Shown: positions 1-9,569, counted from the stretch's first letter. The stretch: 36,541 nucleotides of DNA from Desulforhopalus sp. (GCA_024710585.1 JANJUM010000104.1:1-36541), one strand, 5' to 3'. Made by a program: numbers and translations. The notes: a model not told the origin generated them from the letters alone.

Positions 1-28
1 CATAAAGTCTGGTATAACATTTTTGTAG

Positions 29-1489
<1,461 letters not shown>

Positions 1490-1502
1490 GGGTTTTTACC
1501 GA

Positions 1503-1529
1503 CCCCGGCCCTCAGGCGGCTGGCCGGGG
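1503..1529. terminator. Hairpin between convergent genes
   Basis: CCCCGGCC (1503-1510) and GGCCGGGG (1522-1529) form an 8-bp GC stem with an 11-base loop. It lies just past the gdhA stop and covers the end of the opposing gene. There is no U-run on either strand after the stem, so it is at best a weak or Rho-assisted bidirectional terminator. Confidence 0.35.
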
Positions 1530-4487
1530 CCGGGCCTCGTCGGCAAGGAGGATGACCCCGAGGCGGCTGCGCCCGTCGACGCGCAGCACCAGGGGCGCGG
1601 TGGCGCGCAGGTGCACTGTGTGCGGGGTCGTCCCGACCTCCGTCAGCGACTGCAGGGCTTCCGGGGTGAAACGGTCCTGCGGGTGGACGCCGATATTGAA
1701 GTAGTTGATGCCCAGCGAAGCGATGTTGTGGAAGAAGTGCGAGCCCTGTGAGGGGTCGGCGTGGATGGCCGGGTGGGTGGTCTCGACGATGGCGCCGACC
1801 CCGCAGATCTCCTTCCAGGTCACCGGCACCCCCAGCCAGGGGTCGGCCGAGCCCCAGCGGCCCGGGCCGACGAGGATATACCTGCGCCCCTCGTCCAGCA
1901 GTCTGCTGTTGATGCCGCCGAGCTCGGCGGCGATGTCCCGGGTTTTCGCCGGCTCGAAGCTTTCCGGCCTGACATAGACGAGGTCCGTCATGGTGCGGTT
2001 GTCGGTGTTGCCGAGGGCCTGATGGCAGAGGCAGAAGGCCCGCCCCTGCTCAGCCGGGGGTATGGTCACCTGGAGCATCTCCTCGCGGGCGCTCATCGGG
2101 CGGATCTGCAGGACGGCGAGGCGCGCCCGGCCCGCGGGGGCCTGACCGAGGTCGACGGCGAACTCGATTTCCACCGGGCAGCCGAGGCCCTTTTTGCCAA
2201 AGTCGAGGAGCAGGTCGATGGCCTCGGCCAGCGGATAGGACCGGTATTTGAGGATGGCGGCGAAGGTCGGCACGGCCAGTCCGTGGGGCTGGTAGCCATC
2301 GCGGATGCGCTGCTCGACAGGGTCGTAGCTGCTGAGGAGGAACTGCACGGCCGGGTCGTCGCATGCTGTGGCGATGTCCTCCTGGCGCAGGGAGTCGGCC
2401 TCGTCCGCGGTCCCTTCCTGCCCCATGGAGAGGGCGTAGAACTGCTGCTGGGCATTGTCGAGGATGTCGGCGACGGTGCTGCGCTGGGGCAGGATCTCCG
2501 GGTGGCGCGGCGAGAAGCGCAAGGTCTTCTCGCCCTCCATGACCGCCTTGCCGAGGCCGATGGCGATGCTCACCACGCCGTCCTCGGGGCGCATGGCTGC
2601 GAAGGGGTAGTAGTTGAGGGACTGGGCGACGCCGGAGATGGCCGGGTAGAACAGGTCGCCGTGACGGCTGCCGACCACTTCCTGGATGATCACCGCCATC
2701 TTTTCCTGTTCTATCTGGTTGCCGACGCGGCGCGAGAAGCCTTTGGGCGCCTGGAAATAGGTCGAGGCGTAGACGTGGCGGATGGCGTTTTCGAGCTGCC
2801 GCAGGCGTTCTGCCGGGTTGTGGTGGTCGTTGGCCACCATGGCGGTGTGGTAGAGGCCGGCGTAGGAGCGGAAGCGCGCGTCTTCGAGGAGGCTTGAGGA
2901 GCGTACCGCCAGCGGGTAGCGGGCCTGCTGCAGGTAGTGGCCGAGCTGCTGGCGCAGCCGCGGCGGGAAGATTGCCCTGGCAAAGCGCCGCTCGGTCTCG
3001 CGGTCGCCGAGGTCGAGGCCGGCGAGGTTGGCCAGGCCGTTGTCGGCGATGAAGGCGTCGAAGGCGTCGGTGGTCAGGATCAGGGTCTGCGGCACGACGA
3101 TGTGCAGACGGTCGAAGCCTGCCAGCTTTTCCTCGTGATGGTGCAGCAGGGCGGAGAAGAAGGCCAGGCCGCGTGCCTTGCCGCCCAGGGAACCCTTGCC
3201 GATCTTGGCGAAGTTGGTGTCGGGGTCGAAGCGCTCGCGGTCGAAATTGACGATGATGCCGCGCTGTCGGGCGATGCGCTTCTCGCGGATGATGTCGATG
3301 AGGTTGCGGCGGTGCGCCTCCACGGTGGCAAATTCGGAGTCGCGCAGCGGCCGCACGCGGGAGGCCAGCTCGATCTCCGCCAGGGTGTAGAACCAGCGTG
3401 AGAAGTCATTGTGGCGGCTGTGCAGGAGGAAGGACTCCTGGGGGATGGTGGCCAGTTTCTTCTCGAGCGCGTAGAGGTTGCCTGCCCGGTCGATGGCCGA
3501 GCCGTCCGGCATGCGGAAGACGAAAGGCCCGTAGCCGAGGTGCTCGACGAGGAAGGTGCGCACGCTCTCGCGCAGCGACGGGGTGTTCTTGTCGAGGAAG
3601 AGGGCGGGGATCTCCATGGCATGGCGGGCGTTGCCGCTCTCCGAGCTGGTCAGCAGCAGGGGGATGTCGAAGCGGTCGGCCTTGATGTGGCGCAGCAGTT
3701 CCAGGCCGGCGGTGGCGTCGAGGCGCTGCTGGCGGGGGTAGCGCATGTCGGAAATCACCCCGAGGACGAAGGGCTTGTAGCGCTCGTAGAGGGCCAGCGC
3801 CCTCTCGTAGGAGTGGGCGAGGAGGATCTTCGGGCGAGTGCGCATGGTCAGCAGGCGGTGCTCCTCGTTGAGGCCCTCGTCGATCAGCGACTGCACTTCG
3901 ACTACCAACTCCTTGTAGAGGATGGGCAGCATCAGCGACAGCGAGTGGGGCGAGTCCTCGACGAGGAGGATGACCCGCACCCCGGCGGTGGCGGTGTCGG
4001 CGGCGACGTTGTGGCGGTCTTCGATGCTCTTGACGATGGCGAGGAGGATCTCCGCCTGTCCCGACCAGTAGACCACCAGGTCGAGGCACTTGCGCAGCTC
4101 GTGCCAGGCGGGGGATGCCTCGGGCATGGCCTCCTGGTGGGTGAGAAGCACCACCGGCATGCCCGGTTTGGCCTCCTTGATGCTGCGCCCGAGGGCATAG
4201 GCCTCCTCGTCCACCGCCTGCGAGAAGATGATCGCCAGGTCGAAATCGAGGTCAGGGGAGTGCGCCAGGGCCTCGGCGAGCGACGACACCCAGATGAGGC
4301 GCGGCGGCCGGCTGAGATTGAGACCGCGGTATTCGCTGACGATCTGCTCGGAGATGCGGCAGTCCTCCTCCATGATCCACGCCTCGTAAGGGGTGCCGAT
4401 GAGCAGGATGCGCTGCACCTTGATCTGCATCAGCTCGTGAAAGAGCTTGAAACGGGAACTGAGTCGATTCTTTTCGATGGGCAGCAT
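1512..4487 (-). CDS. Receiver-domain PEP/pyruvate-binding (PEP-synthase-like ATP-grasp) protein
   Basis: Large 991-residue cytoplasmic protein. The N-terminus holds two receiver-like folds. The first (around residues 15-150) looks degenerate. The second keeps an acidic pair (VEDSP), a phospho-acceptor-type Asp in GVISDMRYP, a Ser/Thr in LLTSSES and a Lys in FLDKN. The middle and C-terminus match the nucleotide-binding domain of PEP synthase/pyruvate phosphate dikinase (GKGSLGGKARGLAFF, AVRSSSLLEDA, YAGLYHT, EIEFAVD, LQIRPM). I see neither the swivelling phosphohistidine domain nor the PEP-binding TIM barrel, so it should not be a complete PEP synthase. The ATG at 4487 starts a receiver-like sequence; the frame extends to a TTG at 4730 through Arg/Pro-rich, unlikely sequence. 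The Shine-Dalgarno is weak. Function unknown; a signalling or phosphotransfer role is inference. Confidence 0.8.
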   Translation of the reverse strand: MLPIEKNRLSSRFKLFHELMQIKVQRILLIGTPYEAWIMEEDCRISEQIVSEYRGLNLSRPPRLIWVSSLAEALAHSPDLDFDLAIIFSQAVDEEAYALGRSIKEAKPGMPVVLLTHQEAMPEASPAWHELRKCLDLVVYWSGQAEILLAIVKSIEDRHNVAADTATAGVRVILLVEDSPHSLSLMLPILYKELVVEVQSLIDEGLNEEHRLLTMRTRPKILLAHSYERALALYERYKPFVLGVISDMRYPRQQRLDATAGLELLRHIKADRFDIPLLLTSSESGNARHAMEIPALFLDKNTPSLRESVRTFLVEHLGYGPFVFRMPDGSAIDRAGNLYALEKKLATIPQESFLLHSRHNDFSRWFYTLAEIELASRVRPLRDSEFATVEAHRRNLIDIIREKRIARQRGIIVNFDRERFDPDTNFAKIGKGSLGGKARGLAFFSALLHHHEEKLAGFDRLHIVVPQTLILTTDAFDAFIADNGLANLAGLDLGDRETERRFARAIFPPRLRQQLGHYLQQARYPLAVRSSSLLEDARFRSYAGLYHTAMVANDHHNPAERLRQLENAIRHVYASTYFQAPKGFSRRVGNQIEQEKMAVIIQEVVGSRHGDLFYPAISGVAQSLNYYPFAAMRPEDGVVSIAIGLGKAVMEGEKTLRFSPRHPEILPQRSTVADILDNAQQQFYALSMGQEGTADEADSLRQEDIATACDDPAVQFLLSSYDPVEQRIRDGYQPHGLAVPTFAAILKYRSYPLAEAIDLLLDFGKKGLGCPVEIEFAVDLGQAPAGRARLAVLQIRPMSAREEMLQVTIPPAEQGRAFCLCHQALGNTDNRTMTDLVYVRPESFEPAKTRDIAAELGGINSRLLDEGRRYILVGPGRWGSADPWLGVPVTWKEICGVGAIVETTHPAIHADPSQGSHFFHNIASLGINYFNIGVHPQDRFTPEALQSLTEVGTTPHTVHLRATAPLVLRVDGRSRLGVILLADEARPRPAA

Positions 4488-4790
4488 GGCGTTGGCGGGG
4501 GCTGAGGCTGGAGGGGCCTGCCGGCGCGGCAGTGGTCGCGGCCTGCTTATCCTTTGTAGAGTTCCAAAATCTTGCGGATGCGGTGGGGGTGGAGGACGAG
4601 TATCACCAGCCCGGCCGCCGCTTTTGTCGCGGGCTCGTGTCCGTCCGCCCTCCTCCGCCTGCCGATGCCGCTTCTCCTTGCACCTATGGGGACATGATAC
4701 GTGCTGACCTACCCTAGAGACATATACCAAACAAAAAAACGGTCATGTGTCGAGAGAATCGGGCGGTGGCGCTAAAAAAGAGGCGCTTGG

Positions 4791-4826
4791 GCGCTCTCGC
4801 GCCGGGTGTGCCCGTCGCGAGAGCGC
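4791..4826. repeat. Perfect 11-bp inverted repeat
   Basis: GCGCTCTCGCG (4791-4801) and CGCGAGAGCGC (4816-4826) are exact reverse complements around a 14-base loop that itself contains GGG/CCC pairing. Read on the minus strand, a run of six T follows about 12 bases after the stem, so it could be a second terminator for the minus-strand operon ending at 4925. An operator role is also possible. Confidence 0.5.
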
Positions 4827-4876
4827 TGTCGAGCGGGAGGCGTCTGGCGAGCCGTTCGGGCGGCGTGCGGAAGGAA

Positions 4877-4908
4877 CAGCGACGGCCACGGGGGCGCGGC
4901 CGTCGCTG
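4877..4908 (-). terminator. Hairpin after the peptidase-hydrolase gene
   Basis: CAGCGACGGCC (4877-4887) and GGCCGTCGCTG (4898-4908) form a perfect 11-bp stem with a 10-base loop. It starts 16 bases past the minus-strand stop at 4925. On the minus strand it is followed by TTCCTTCC, an imperfect U-tract. It probably ends the two-gene minus-strand unit 8018-4925. Confidence 0.6.
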
Positions 4909-4924
4909 CTGACATGGGGGCAGG

Positions 4925-6994
4925 TCAGGCGGCGTCGAGATTCTGGCGCAGGCTGATCCGTGATGTGAGGGTGCGGGCGAAGTTCAGTTCCGCCCGCGAG
5001 GTGTCCTTGCCGAGGATGCGGGCAAGCGTCGCCAGCACCGTCGCCTTGTCGTCGTCGAAGGCGCCATGGTGCGCCGCGCTGGACCCATCCGCCGACCCCG
5101 GCGGGACGGTGTTCGGGGCGCGCAGCCAGGTGCCCTTGCCGTTGAGCTGGAAGAGTTCGAGCAGTTCGCCGTCGGCGAGCAGGAACTTCTCCATGCCGAG
5201 GATCGGCTCGCCGTCCGGTTGCAGGACCGGGATGCGCGGGGTCTCCTCGAAGGCGTTGGAGACAAGGTAGAGGAGCGATTTGTTGTAGATCTTGCCGCAG
5301 TTGTCGTCCTGCTCCGCTTTATCGGTGAGGGTGAACAGGGTGAAGTCGCCGATGGCGCCTCGGCGCAGCAGTGGCAGGTAGGTGGCCTTGAACAGTTTGG
5401 TGGTGCAGGCCGGCGCCCACAGGGTGCAGCTGGCGATGTTCACCCCGAGGCCGCTGACCCCGGCCTCTGCCAGGGGGCCGCTGCTTATGGGGCCGCTGGC
5501 GGCGAGGTACTGTGCCAGGGGGGCATGGAAGATGCTCCCGGCGCTATGGCCGACGAGGTGCACCTCGACATCCGCCATCTCCTTGCAGAGGAGGGCGATC
5601 TCTTCGGCGACGAGGCGCGCCCCGCCGCTGGCGGCGGTCGTCGCCCGCAGGGCGTTCTCCTTCATCTCGTCCCACTCCGCCTTGCCGGTGCAGAGCCGTG
5701 CGATGGGCTCCAGGGCGTCGTCGAGGCGGTCGAGCATGAAATCCTTGGTGGCGTCGAGCAGACCTTCCGGCTTTCGCCGCCGCGTGGCGTCTTCGAGCAT
5801 GTTTTTCATGGTCGACCAGTAGTCGCTGTGCCAGATGAACGCCAGGGGGTAGCACTGGGCGTCGAGCATCGCCCGGCGATAGTCTGCGACGCGCTGCAGG
5901 GCCGCCTCTTCGCCGACCAGCCCGCCATGGGCATAGATCACCAGGCGCCGTTTCTTCCACCCGGCAGTGATGCGGGGGAAATCATGGCGCAGAATCTCGC
6001 GGACCATGTCCGCCGAGGTGCCGATATTGCCTCTGCTGTTGAGCTGGCCATCGTTTCTCAGGCTGATGACATGGGGGCGGATTTCGTTGTAGTGATAGGC
6101 TCGGGACTGTACCGCTCCGGCAACCGAAGCCTGCGTCGTCTGTGGCGATTCGGGGAGGTTGACCGGGACGCCGAGGCGCGCCACCCAGACGTCGCTGCCG
6201 TTGGCGAGCCAGTCCTCGTAGGAGATATGGGCATAGCCCTGGAAGCCCCACTTCCTGCCCCAGGAGTTCTGGACCCAGAAGCCGTCCTGGTCGTAGGCGA
6301 CAATGGCGAAGGCATGTCCGCCGAGCAGGCCGGCATCGAGGGGGATCCTGCCGTCCGCGCCGACCCTTTCCCAGCCCTGGTGCACGGTGGCGCTGGCGTA
6401 CAGGATACCGACTTCGGTGATGGCGGCATGCATCGCCACCAGGCTCTTATGGTTGACCCGGAAATAGGCCCCCAGGGGGCGCCGCGCCGCATCGCGGGTC
6501 ACCTCGTGGCTGAGCACCTGCGGCAGGTCGGAACTGGACCCCCATACCGTATTGGCACAGACGCCGTGCTTGTGCCAGCCCTTCATCGCCCCGCGGCAGC
6601 TCGACCCCTCGTAGTCCTCGCCGGCCCACTCGTCATAGCGGCGCGCGTTGGCATAGAGCATGCGCGGGCTGACCTCGACGTTGTCGGGGACGACCTTGCG
6701 CACCCTGAGGAGGTAGTTGGCGACCGTGGCTAGCCCGTACCCGGTGCAGGCACCCTCGCGGCCCTGGTCGAGAATCGGCACCTGAGCGGCGCGGTAGTCT
6801 TCGAGGTCGCGGCGCAGGGGGACTTCCACCAGGGTCGGCTCATACATCTGGTCGCGGAAATCGATGCCGTCCGGGCGGACGTTGAGGACGCGGGTGCCGC
6901 GCGTTGCCTTCGCCCTGCCGCCACCCCCCTGGGAGGGCACCTTGCCTCGCGGGCTCCTGGCGGGTTTCCTCGTCTTGGCTGCCTTTTCTTCCAT
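4925..6994 (-). CDS. Papain-like C1 peptidase fused to an alpha/beta hydrolase
   Basis: A 689-residue two-domain protein. Residues 1-45 are Lys/Arg/Gly-rich and look disordered; no signal peptide is evident. Residues about 55-280 match a papain-family (C1) peptidase: DQGREGACTGYG supplies the oxyanion-hole Gln77 and catalytic Cys83, GGHAFAIVAYD supplies His227, and QNSWGRKWGFQGY supplies Asn243. Residues about 345-600 look like an alpha/beta hydrolase: an HGG oxyanion segment (YAHGGL, 354-359) and the nucleophile elbow GHSAGS with Ser484; the Asp/His partners are not assigned. The start is well supported: GGAGG lies just upstream of the ATG. It follows the phospholipase-like gene by 49 bases and is probably co-transcribed. 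Both catalytic sites appear intact, so two activities in one chain are predicted; substrates are unknown. The integrase neighbourhood suggests horizontal transfer. Confidence 0.85.
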   Translation of the reverse strand: MEEKAAKTRKPARSPRGKVPSQGGGGRAKATRGTRVLNVRPDGIDFRDQMYEPTLVEVPLRRDLEDYRAAQVPILDQGREGACTGYGLATVANYLLRVRKVVPDNVEVSPRMLYANARRYDEWAGEDYEGSSCRGAMKGWHKHGVCANTVWGSSSDLPQVLSHEVTRDAARRPLGAYFRVNHKSLVAMHAAITEVGILYASATVHQGWERVGADGRIPLDAGLLGGHAFAIVAYDQDGFWVQNSWGRKWGFQGYAHISYEDWLANGSDVWVARLGVPVNLPESPQTTQASVAGAVQSRAYHYNEIRPHVISLRNDGQLNSRGNIGTSADMVREILRHDFPRITAGWKKRRLVIYAHGGLVGEEAALQRVADYRRAMLDAQCYPLAFIWHSDYWSTMKNMLEDATRRRKPEGLLDATKDFMLDRLDDALEPIARLCTGKAEWDEMKENALRATTAASGGARLVAEEIALLCKEMADVEVHLVGHSAGSIFHAPLAQYLAASGPISSGPLAEAGVSGLGVNIASCTLWAPACTTKLFKATYLPLLRRGAIGDFTLFTLTDKAEQDDNCGKIYNKSLLYLVSNAFEETPRIPVLQPDGEPILGMEKFLLADGELLELFQLNGKGTWLRAPNTVPPGSADGSSAAHHGAFDDDKATVLATLARILGKDTSRAELNFARTLTSRISLRQNLDAA

Positions 6995-7043
6995 GCTGTT
7001 CCTCCACTCTGTTCTTTACGGGTTCGCCCGACGTCGGTCGGGA

Positions 7044-8018
7044 TCAGTTCCAGCTGAGCGCTTCGCTTATGATGGCCGGATTGGTGAAGATGTCCGAGTT
7101 TCTGGCCACGAACTCGAGCACGACAAGGGATTCGATGGCCGCTTTCTTGATAAAGGTCTTGTAGATGCGGAGGTATTCCTCGGGGATGCCCTCGTAGAAG
7201 GCCGCGCCGACGGAAAAGCTCGCCTTGCCGAAAGAGTTGCCCAGAGGACCATAGCAACCGAATCCTTCGGAGAGAATCTTCACCCAGAAGGACTCGCCCT
7301 CGCCGCTATCGGCGGGATATTCGCGCCAGAACTGGCCGAGGGGGCAGGTCTGGCGCCGGCCGTCGCAGAGCAGGTCCACCGATTCCTGGCGTATGATGGC
7401 CAGGGTCGCCTGGGCCGAGGACTCGTAGAGGCCGAGAAGGGGGCGTTCTCCCTGATCGCTGTCGAGCGTTCTGGCGATGGCCGCGGCGGTTTCACTGCTG
7501 GAGATGTCGATAAAGAGCCTATCGTCTTCTTTTGTGGAAATCTTCCCTTCTTTGACACGTATCTTGAGCCGACCGGCATAGCTCTCGATGGCGCTTTCAT
7601 AGTGGTCGGCGAGCCCTGGTCCATGATACACAGGAATGGTATGACTTGGAGTACTCATATCCTGTACATGGTGCATGATTCTTCCCGTGGCCTCGATGAC
7701 ATCTTCCAGGGTATGCCTGCCGGGTTTCTCGGAACATTTCTTGATATATTTGTCGAGTTTTTCGAGAAGGGAGAGATAGCGCCTCTCCGAAGTGCGGTGG
7801 CCGGGGACGAGTGCGTGGTCGCCGACGGTCCCTCCGTTGTTGTAGAAGTGCCAGTTGAAGGGGCGCTGCAGGTGGGTGGAGAAGGTGACGTCATCTTCCG
7901 AGGCCGATGACATGCCAAGGAAGTCGCGCATTTCCTGGCGCGGCCCGGGAATGCCCCGGAGCTGCAGGAAGAGGTCAAAGGCCAATTCCGAGCAGTCGAT
8001 ATGGTTGATCCTGTTCAT
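7044..8018 (-). CDS. Zinc-dependent phospholipase C / S1-P1 nuclease-like protein
   Basis: A 324-residue protein without clear signal peptide or membrane segments. The stretch HHVQDMSTPSH gives His116-x3-Asp120-x5-His126, followed by His139 and Glu141. This reproduces the H-x3-D-x5-H...H..E metal-ligand pattern of zinc phospholipase C and S1/P1 nucleases. Further His residues at 49 and 57 (NWHFYNN) could complete a trinuclear zinc site. The C-terminal half (about 180-324) is helical-looking and unrecognised. AGGAGGT lies 5 bases before the ATG, so the start is secure. Base composition appears lower in GC than the neighbours, consistent with acquired DNA. It is the first gene of a two-gene unit with the peptidase-hydrolase fusion and is divergent from the integrase. 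The family assignment rests on the ligand motif; the substrate is unknown. Confidence 0.7.
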   Translation of the reverse strand: MNRINHIDCSELAFDLFLQLRGIPGPRQEMRDFLGMSSASEDDVTFSTHLQRPFNWHFYNNGGTVGDHALVPGHRTSERRYLSLLEKLDKYIKKCSEKPGRHTLEDVIEATGRIMHHVQDMSTPSHTIPVYHGPGLADHYESAIESYAGRLKIRVKEGKISTKEDDRLFIDISSSETAAAIARTLDSDQGERPLLGLYESSAQATLAIIRQESVDLLCDGRRQTCPLGQFWREYPADSGEGESFWVKILSEGFGCYGPLGNSFGKASFSVGAAFYEGIPEEYLRIYKTFIKKAAIESLVVLEFVARNSDIFTNPAIISEALSWN

Positions 8019-8195
8019 TGTGTACCTCCTGGGTAGCGGTAACGATCCTCTTGCGACTCCGTCAAGCCGTCATCACGCCATTGGGCGGCGCTGCATGGGA
8101 AATGAGCGATCACCAACCAGTATCGGCCCTGCCGTGCCGGAATCAGTGAGTGGTCACATCACATAGAAGGAGCTTTTTGAGGTATCCGGATTGTT

Positions 8196-8217
8196 TGGAA
8201 TAGTGATCGATATTCCA
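8196..8217. promoter_or_regulatory. Near-palindromic operator candidate
   Basis: TGGAATA (8196-8202) and TATTCCA (8211-8217) are exact inverted arms around GTGATCGA. The spacing is typical of a dimeric repressor site. It lies about 180 bases upstream of the phospholipase-like gene and 165 upstream of the integrase. The cognate regulator is unknown. Confidence 0.35.
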
Positions 8218-8252
8218 TAGAGAGGATTTTTACTTTGTCTTGATACAAATAT

Positions 8253-8283
8253 CTTTGTAGCGACGCAATCTAACCCTTTGTAG
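8253..8283 (-). other. Candidate attI recombination site
   Basis: Read on the minus strand, the core GTTAGAT (8274-8268) fits the integron consensus GTTRRRY exactly. It is flanked on both sides by the octamer CTACAAAG (8283-8276 and 8260-8253), 23 bases apart, reminiscent of the direct repeats that bind integrase in attI. A possible inverted partner, GCTGAAC, lies just upstream. The position, about 110 bases from the first integrase start codon and oriented away from it, is where attI is expected. This is inference from motif and position only. Confidence 0.4.
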
Positions 8284-8381
8284 GTTCAGCTAAATATCTT
8301 GACGCGCTCGGCGCAAGGTGTTAGTTATCTTTTTCTGTCCAGCATGTCATCTTTATATGTTTACAAGAAAAAGGGGGCTCG

Positions 8382-9569
8382 ATGCATGAACGCGAAGAGT
8401 CGCTGAGCGACCGCGCCCCCCATTGCCTTGTCGGTCGAGCGTTATCCGAGGAGGTGCCGCCAGGGGGCAAACGGAGCGACGGCTATGAGAGGGCGGACGA
8501 GGGAGGAAACGAGGTGGGTGAGCTGAAAACGGAGGCGCCTTGCGGTACGGGATTGGTTTCGGCCTTTAGCCAGGCGGGGGAGGGGGGTGGCGCGGCAGTT
8601 ACGGGTTTTTCGTGGGAGGAGGCGGTCGCCCGCCTCGGCGAGGAACTGCGGCAACGTCGCTATTCCCCCGGGACCCTGCGCGTCTATGTCTTCCACGTGC
8701 GACGGTTCGCGGCCTTCTGCGAGGCGGTTCCGGTGGAGGAGCTCACTGGCCGGCATGCGCAGGATTTTTTACGGTTTCTCGCCGTGGATGGCAAGTTCTC
8801 GACCTCCACGCGCAACCTCGCCTGCAATGCCCTGCTCTTTTTCTTTCGCCATGTGCTCGGCAGAAGCATTGATGAAGGGAAGGGCGCGAAGCGACAGAAG
8901 CTGCCTACGCCGACCCCGCTGGTGCTGTCGCGGGAGGAAATCGATGGGCTGCTGGGCAGGCTGAGCCGACCCTTCGACCTTATCGTCAAATTGCTCTACG
9001 GCTGCGGGCTGCGCCTCTGCGAGTGCCTGAACCTGCGCCTGCGCTCTCTCGATGTGGTCGCCGGGACACTGTCGATTCCTGGCCGGAGGGGACGGCAGGA
9101 TCGTCAGGTGCCGCTGCCCAAAAGCATCCTCCCCGAGTTGCGCGACCATGTCGAGGGTCTGCGCGGTCTTCACCGGCGAGACCTGGCCCGCGGCTATGAC
9201 GGGGTCTTCCTCCTTTCCTCCACCGAGAAAAGCCATGCCACACTCGCGAAAAGCCTCGACTGGCAGTGGCTGTTTCCGGCGCCACGCCTGACCCGCGAGC
9301 GTGACAGCGGTCACCTGCGGCGCTATCATCTCCACCAGTCCCTGGTACAGAAGGCCATCCGCCGTGCCGTGGCCGAGGCCGGCTTGGTCAAGCGGGCCAC
9401 CCCGCATACCTTCCGCCACAGCTATGCCAGCCATCTCCTGCAGAACAATTTCGATGTGCGCACCGTGCAGACCTTGCTCGGCCATGGTGATGTGCGCACG
9501 ACGATGATCTATGTCCGCACGGTAAGGTGCCGGAGCCTTGCCGAGGCCGAGAGTCCCCTCGATCTCTAG
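8382..9569 (+). CDS. intI: Integron-type tyrosine recombinase
   Basis: Site-specific recombinase of the integron-integrase class. The N-terminal SAM-like DNA-binding domain spans about residues 78-165 and the catalytic domain about 180-385. Catalytic residues are visible: Arg211 (YGCGLRLCE), His342 and Arg345 (PHTFRHSYASHLL), His368 (LLGHGD) and Tyr377 (TTMIY). The IntI-specific insertion between conserved regions II and III is present: GYDGVFLL..., then WQWLFPAPRLTRERDSG and HLRRYHLHQ. It ends in SPLD like other IntI proteins. The usual beta-strand Lys appears as Arg (GRRGRQDR). At 395 residues it is long for IntI; a GTG at 8514 preceded by GGGAGG would give 351 residues and may be the true start. 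No cassette array with attC sites is apparent next to it. Confidence 0.88.
   Translation: MHEREESLSDRAPHCLVGRALSEEVPPGGKRSDGYERADEGGNEVGELKTEAPCGTGLVSAFSQAGEGGGAAVTGFSWEEAVARLGEELRQRRYSPGTLRVYVFHVRRFAAFCEAVPVEELTGRHAQDFLRFLAVDGKFSTSTRNLACNALLFFFRHVLGRSIDEGKGAKRQKLPTPTPLVLSREEIDGLLGRLSRPFDLIVKLLYGCGLRLCECLNLRLRSLDVVAGTLSIPGRRGRQDRQVPLPKSILPELRDHVEGLRGLHRRDLARGYDGVFLLSSTEKSHATLAKSLDWQWLFPAPRLTRERDSGHLRRYHLHQSLVQKAIRRAVAEAGLVKRATPHTFRHSYASHLLQNNFDVRTVQTLLGHGDVRTTMIYVRTVRCRSLAEAESPLDL

Larger units (their letters stand above)
4488..4924. other. Intergenic region upstream of the receiver/PEP-binding gene
   Basis: This 437-base stretch separates the island gene ending at 4925 from the start at 4487. 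It holds the two hairpins listed separately (4791-4826 and 4877-4908) and an AT-rich patch around 4721-4740 that may contain the promoter for the 4487 gene, though I cannot assign -35/-10 boxes. No RYYYAAC/GTTRRRY pair that would mark an integron attC was found. No credible gene was seen. Confidence 0.5.
8019..8381. other. AT-rich divergent intergenic region beside the integrase
   Basis: 363 bases between two divergent genes, clearly richer in A+T than the surroundings. It contains the near-palindrome at 8196-8217, a candidate attI at 8253-8283, and several TTTGT/ACAAA elements (8234, 8245, 8254, 8277). Promoters for both flanking genes should lie here; TTGACG near 8298 could be a -35 for the integrase, but no good -10 follows. 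No small gene was recognised. Confidence 0.5.

Noticed and set aside
4488-4730. TTG-initiated extension of the receiver/PEP-binding protein
   Set aside because: Arg/Pro-rich, no ribosome-binding site, and not domain-like; the ATG at 4487 begins a receiver-like sequence.
4731-4924. attC site after the peptidase-hydrolase gene
   Set aside because: Two strong hairpins are present, but neither has the conserved GTTRRRY/RYYYAAC ends. They fit terminators better.
6995-7043. attC site between the two island genes
   Set aside because: Only 49 bases, with no GTTRRRY or RYYYAAC pair and no attC-like stem on the minus strand. The gap looks like an ordinary operon spacer with a short CCCGAC/GTCGGG repeat.
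8019-8381. LexA box near the integrase start
   Set aside because: CTGTCCAGCATGTCAT near 8336 only loosely resembles CTGT-N8-ACAG, and deltaproteobacterial LexA motifs vary; not enough to call.
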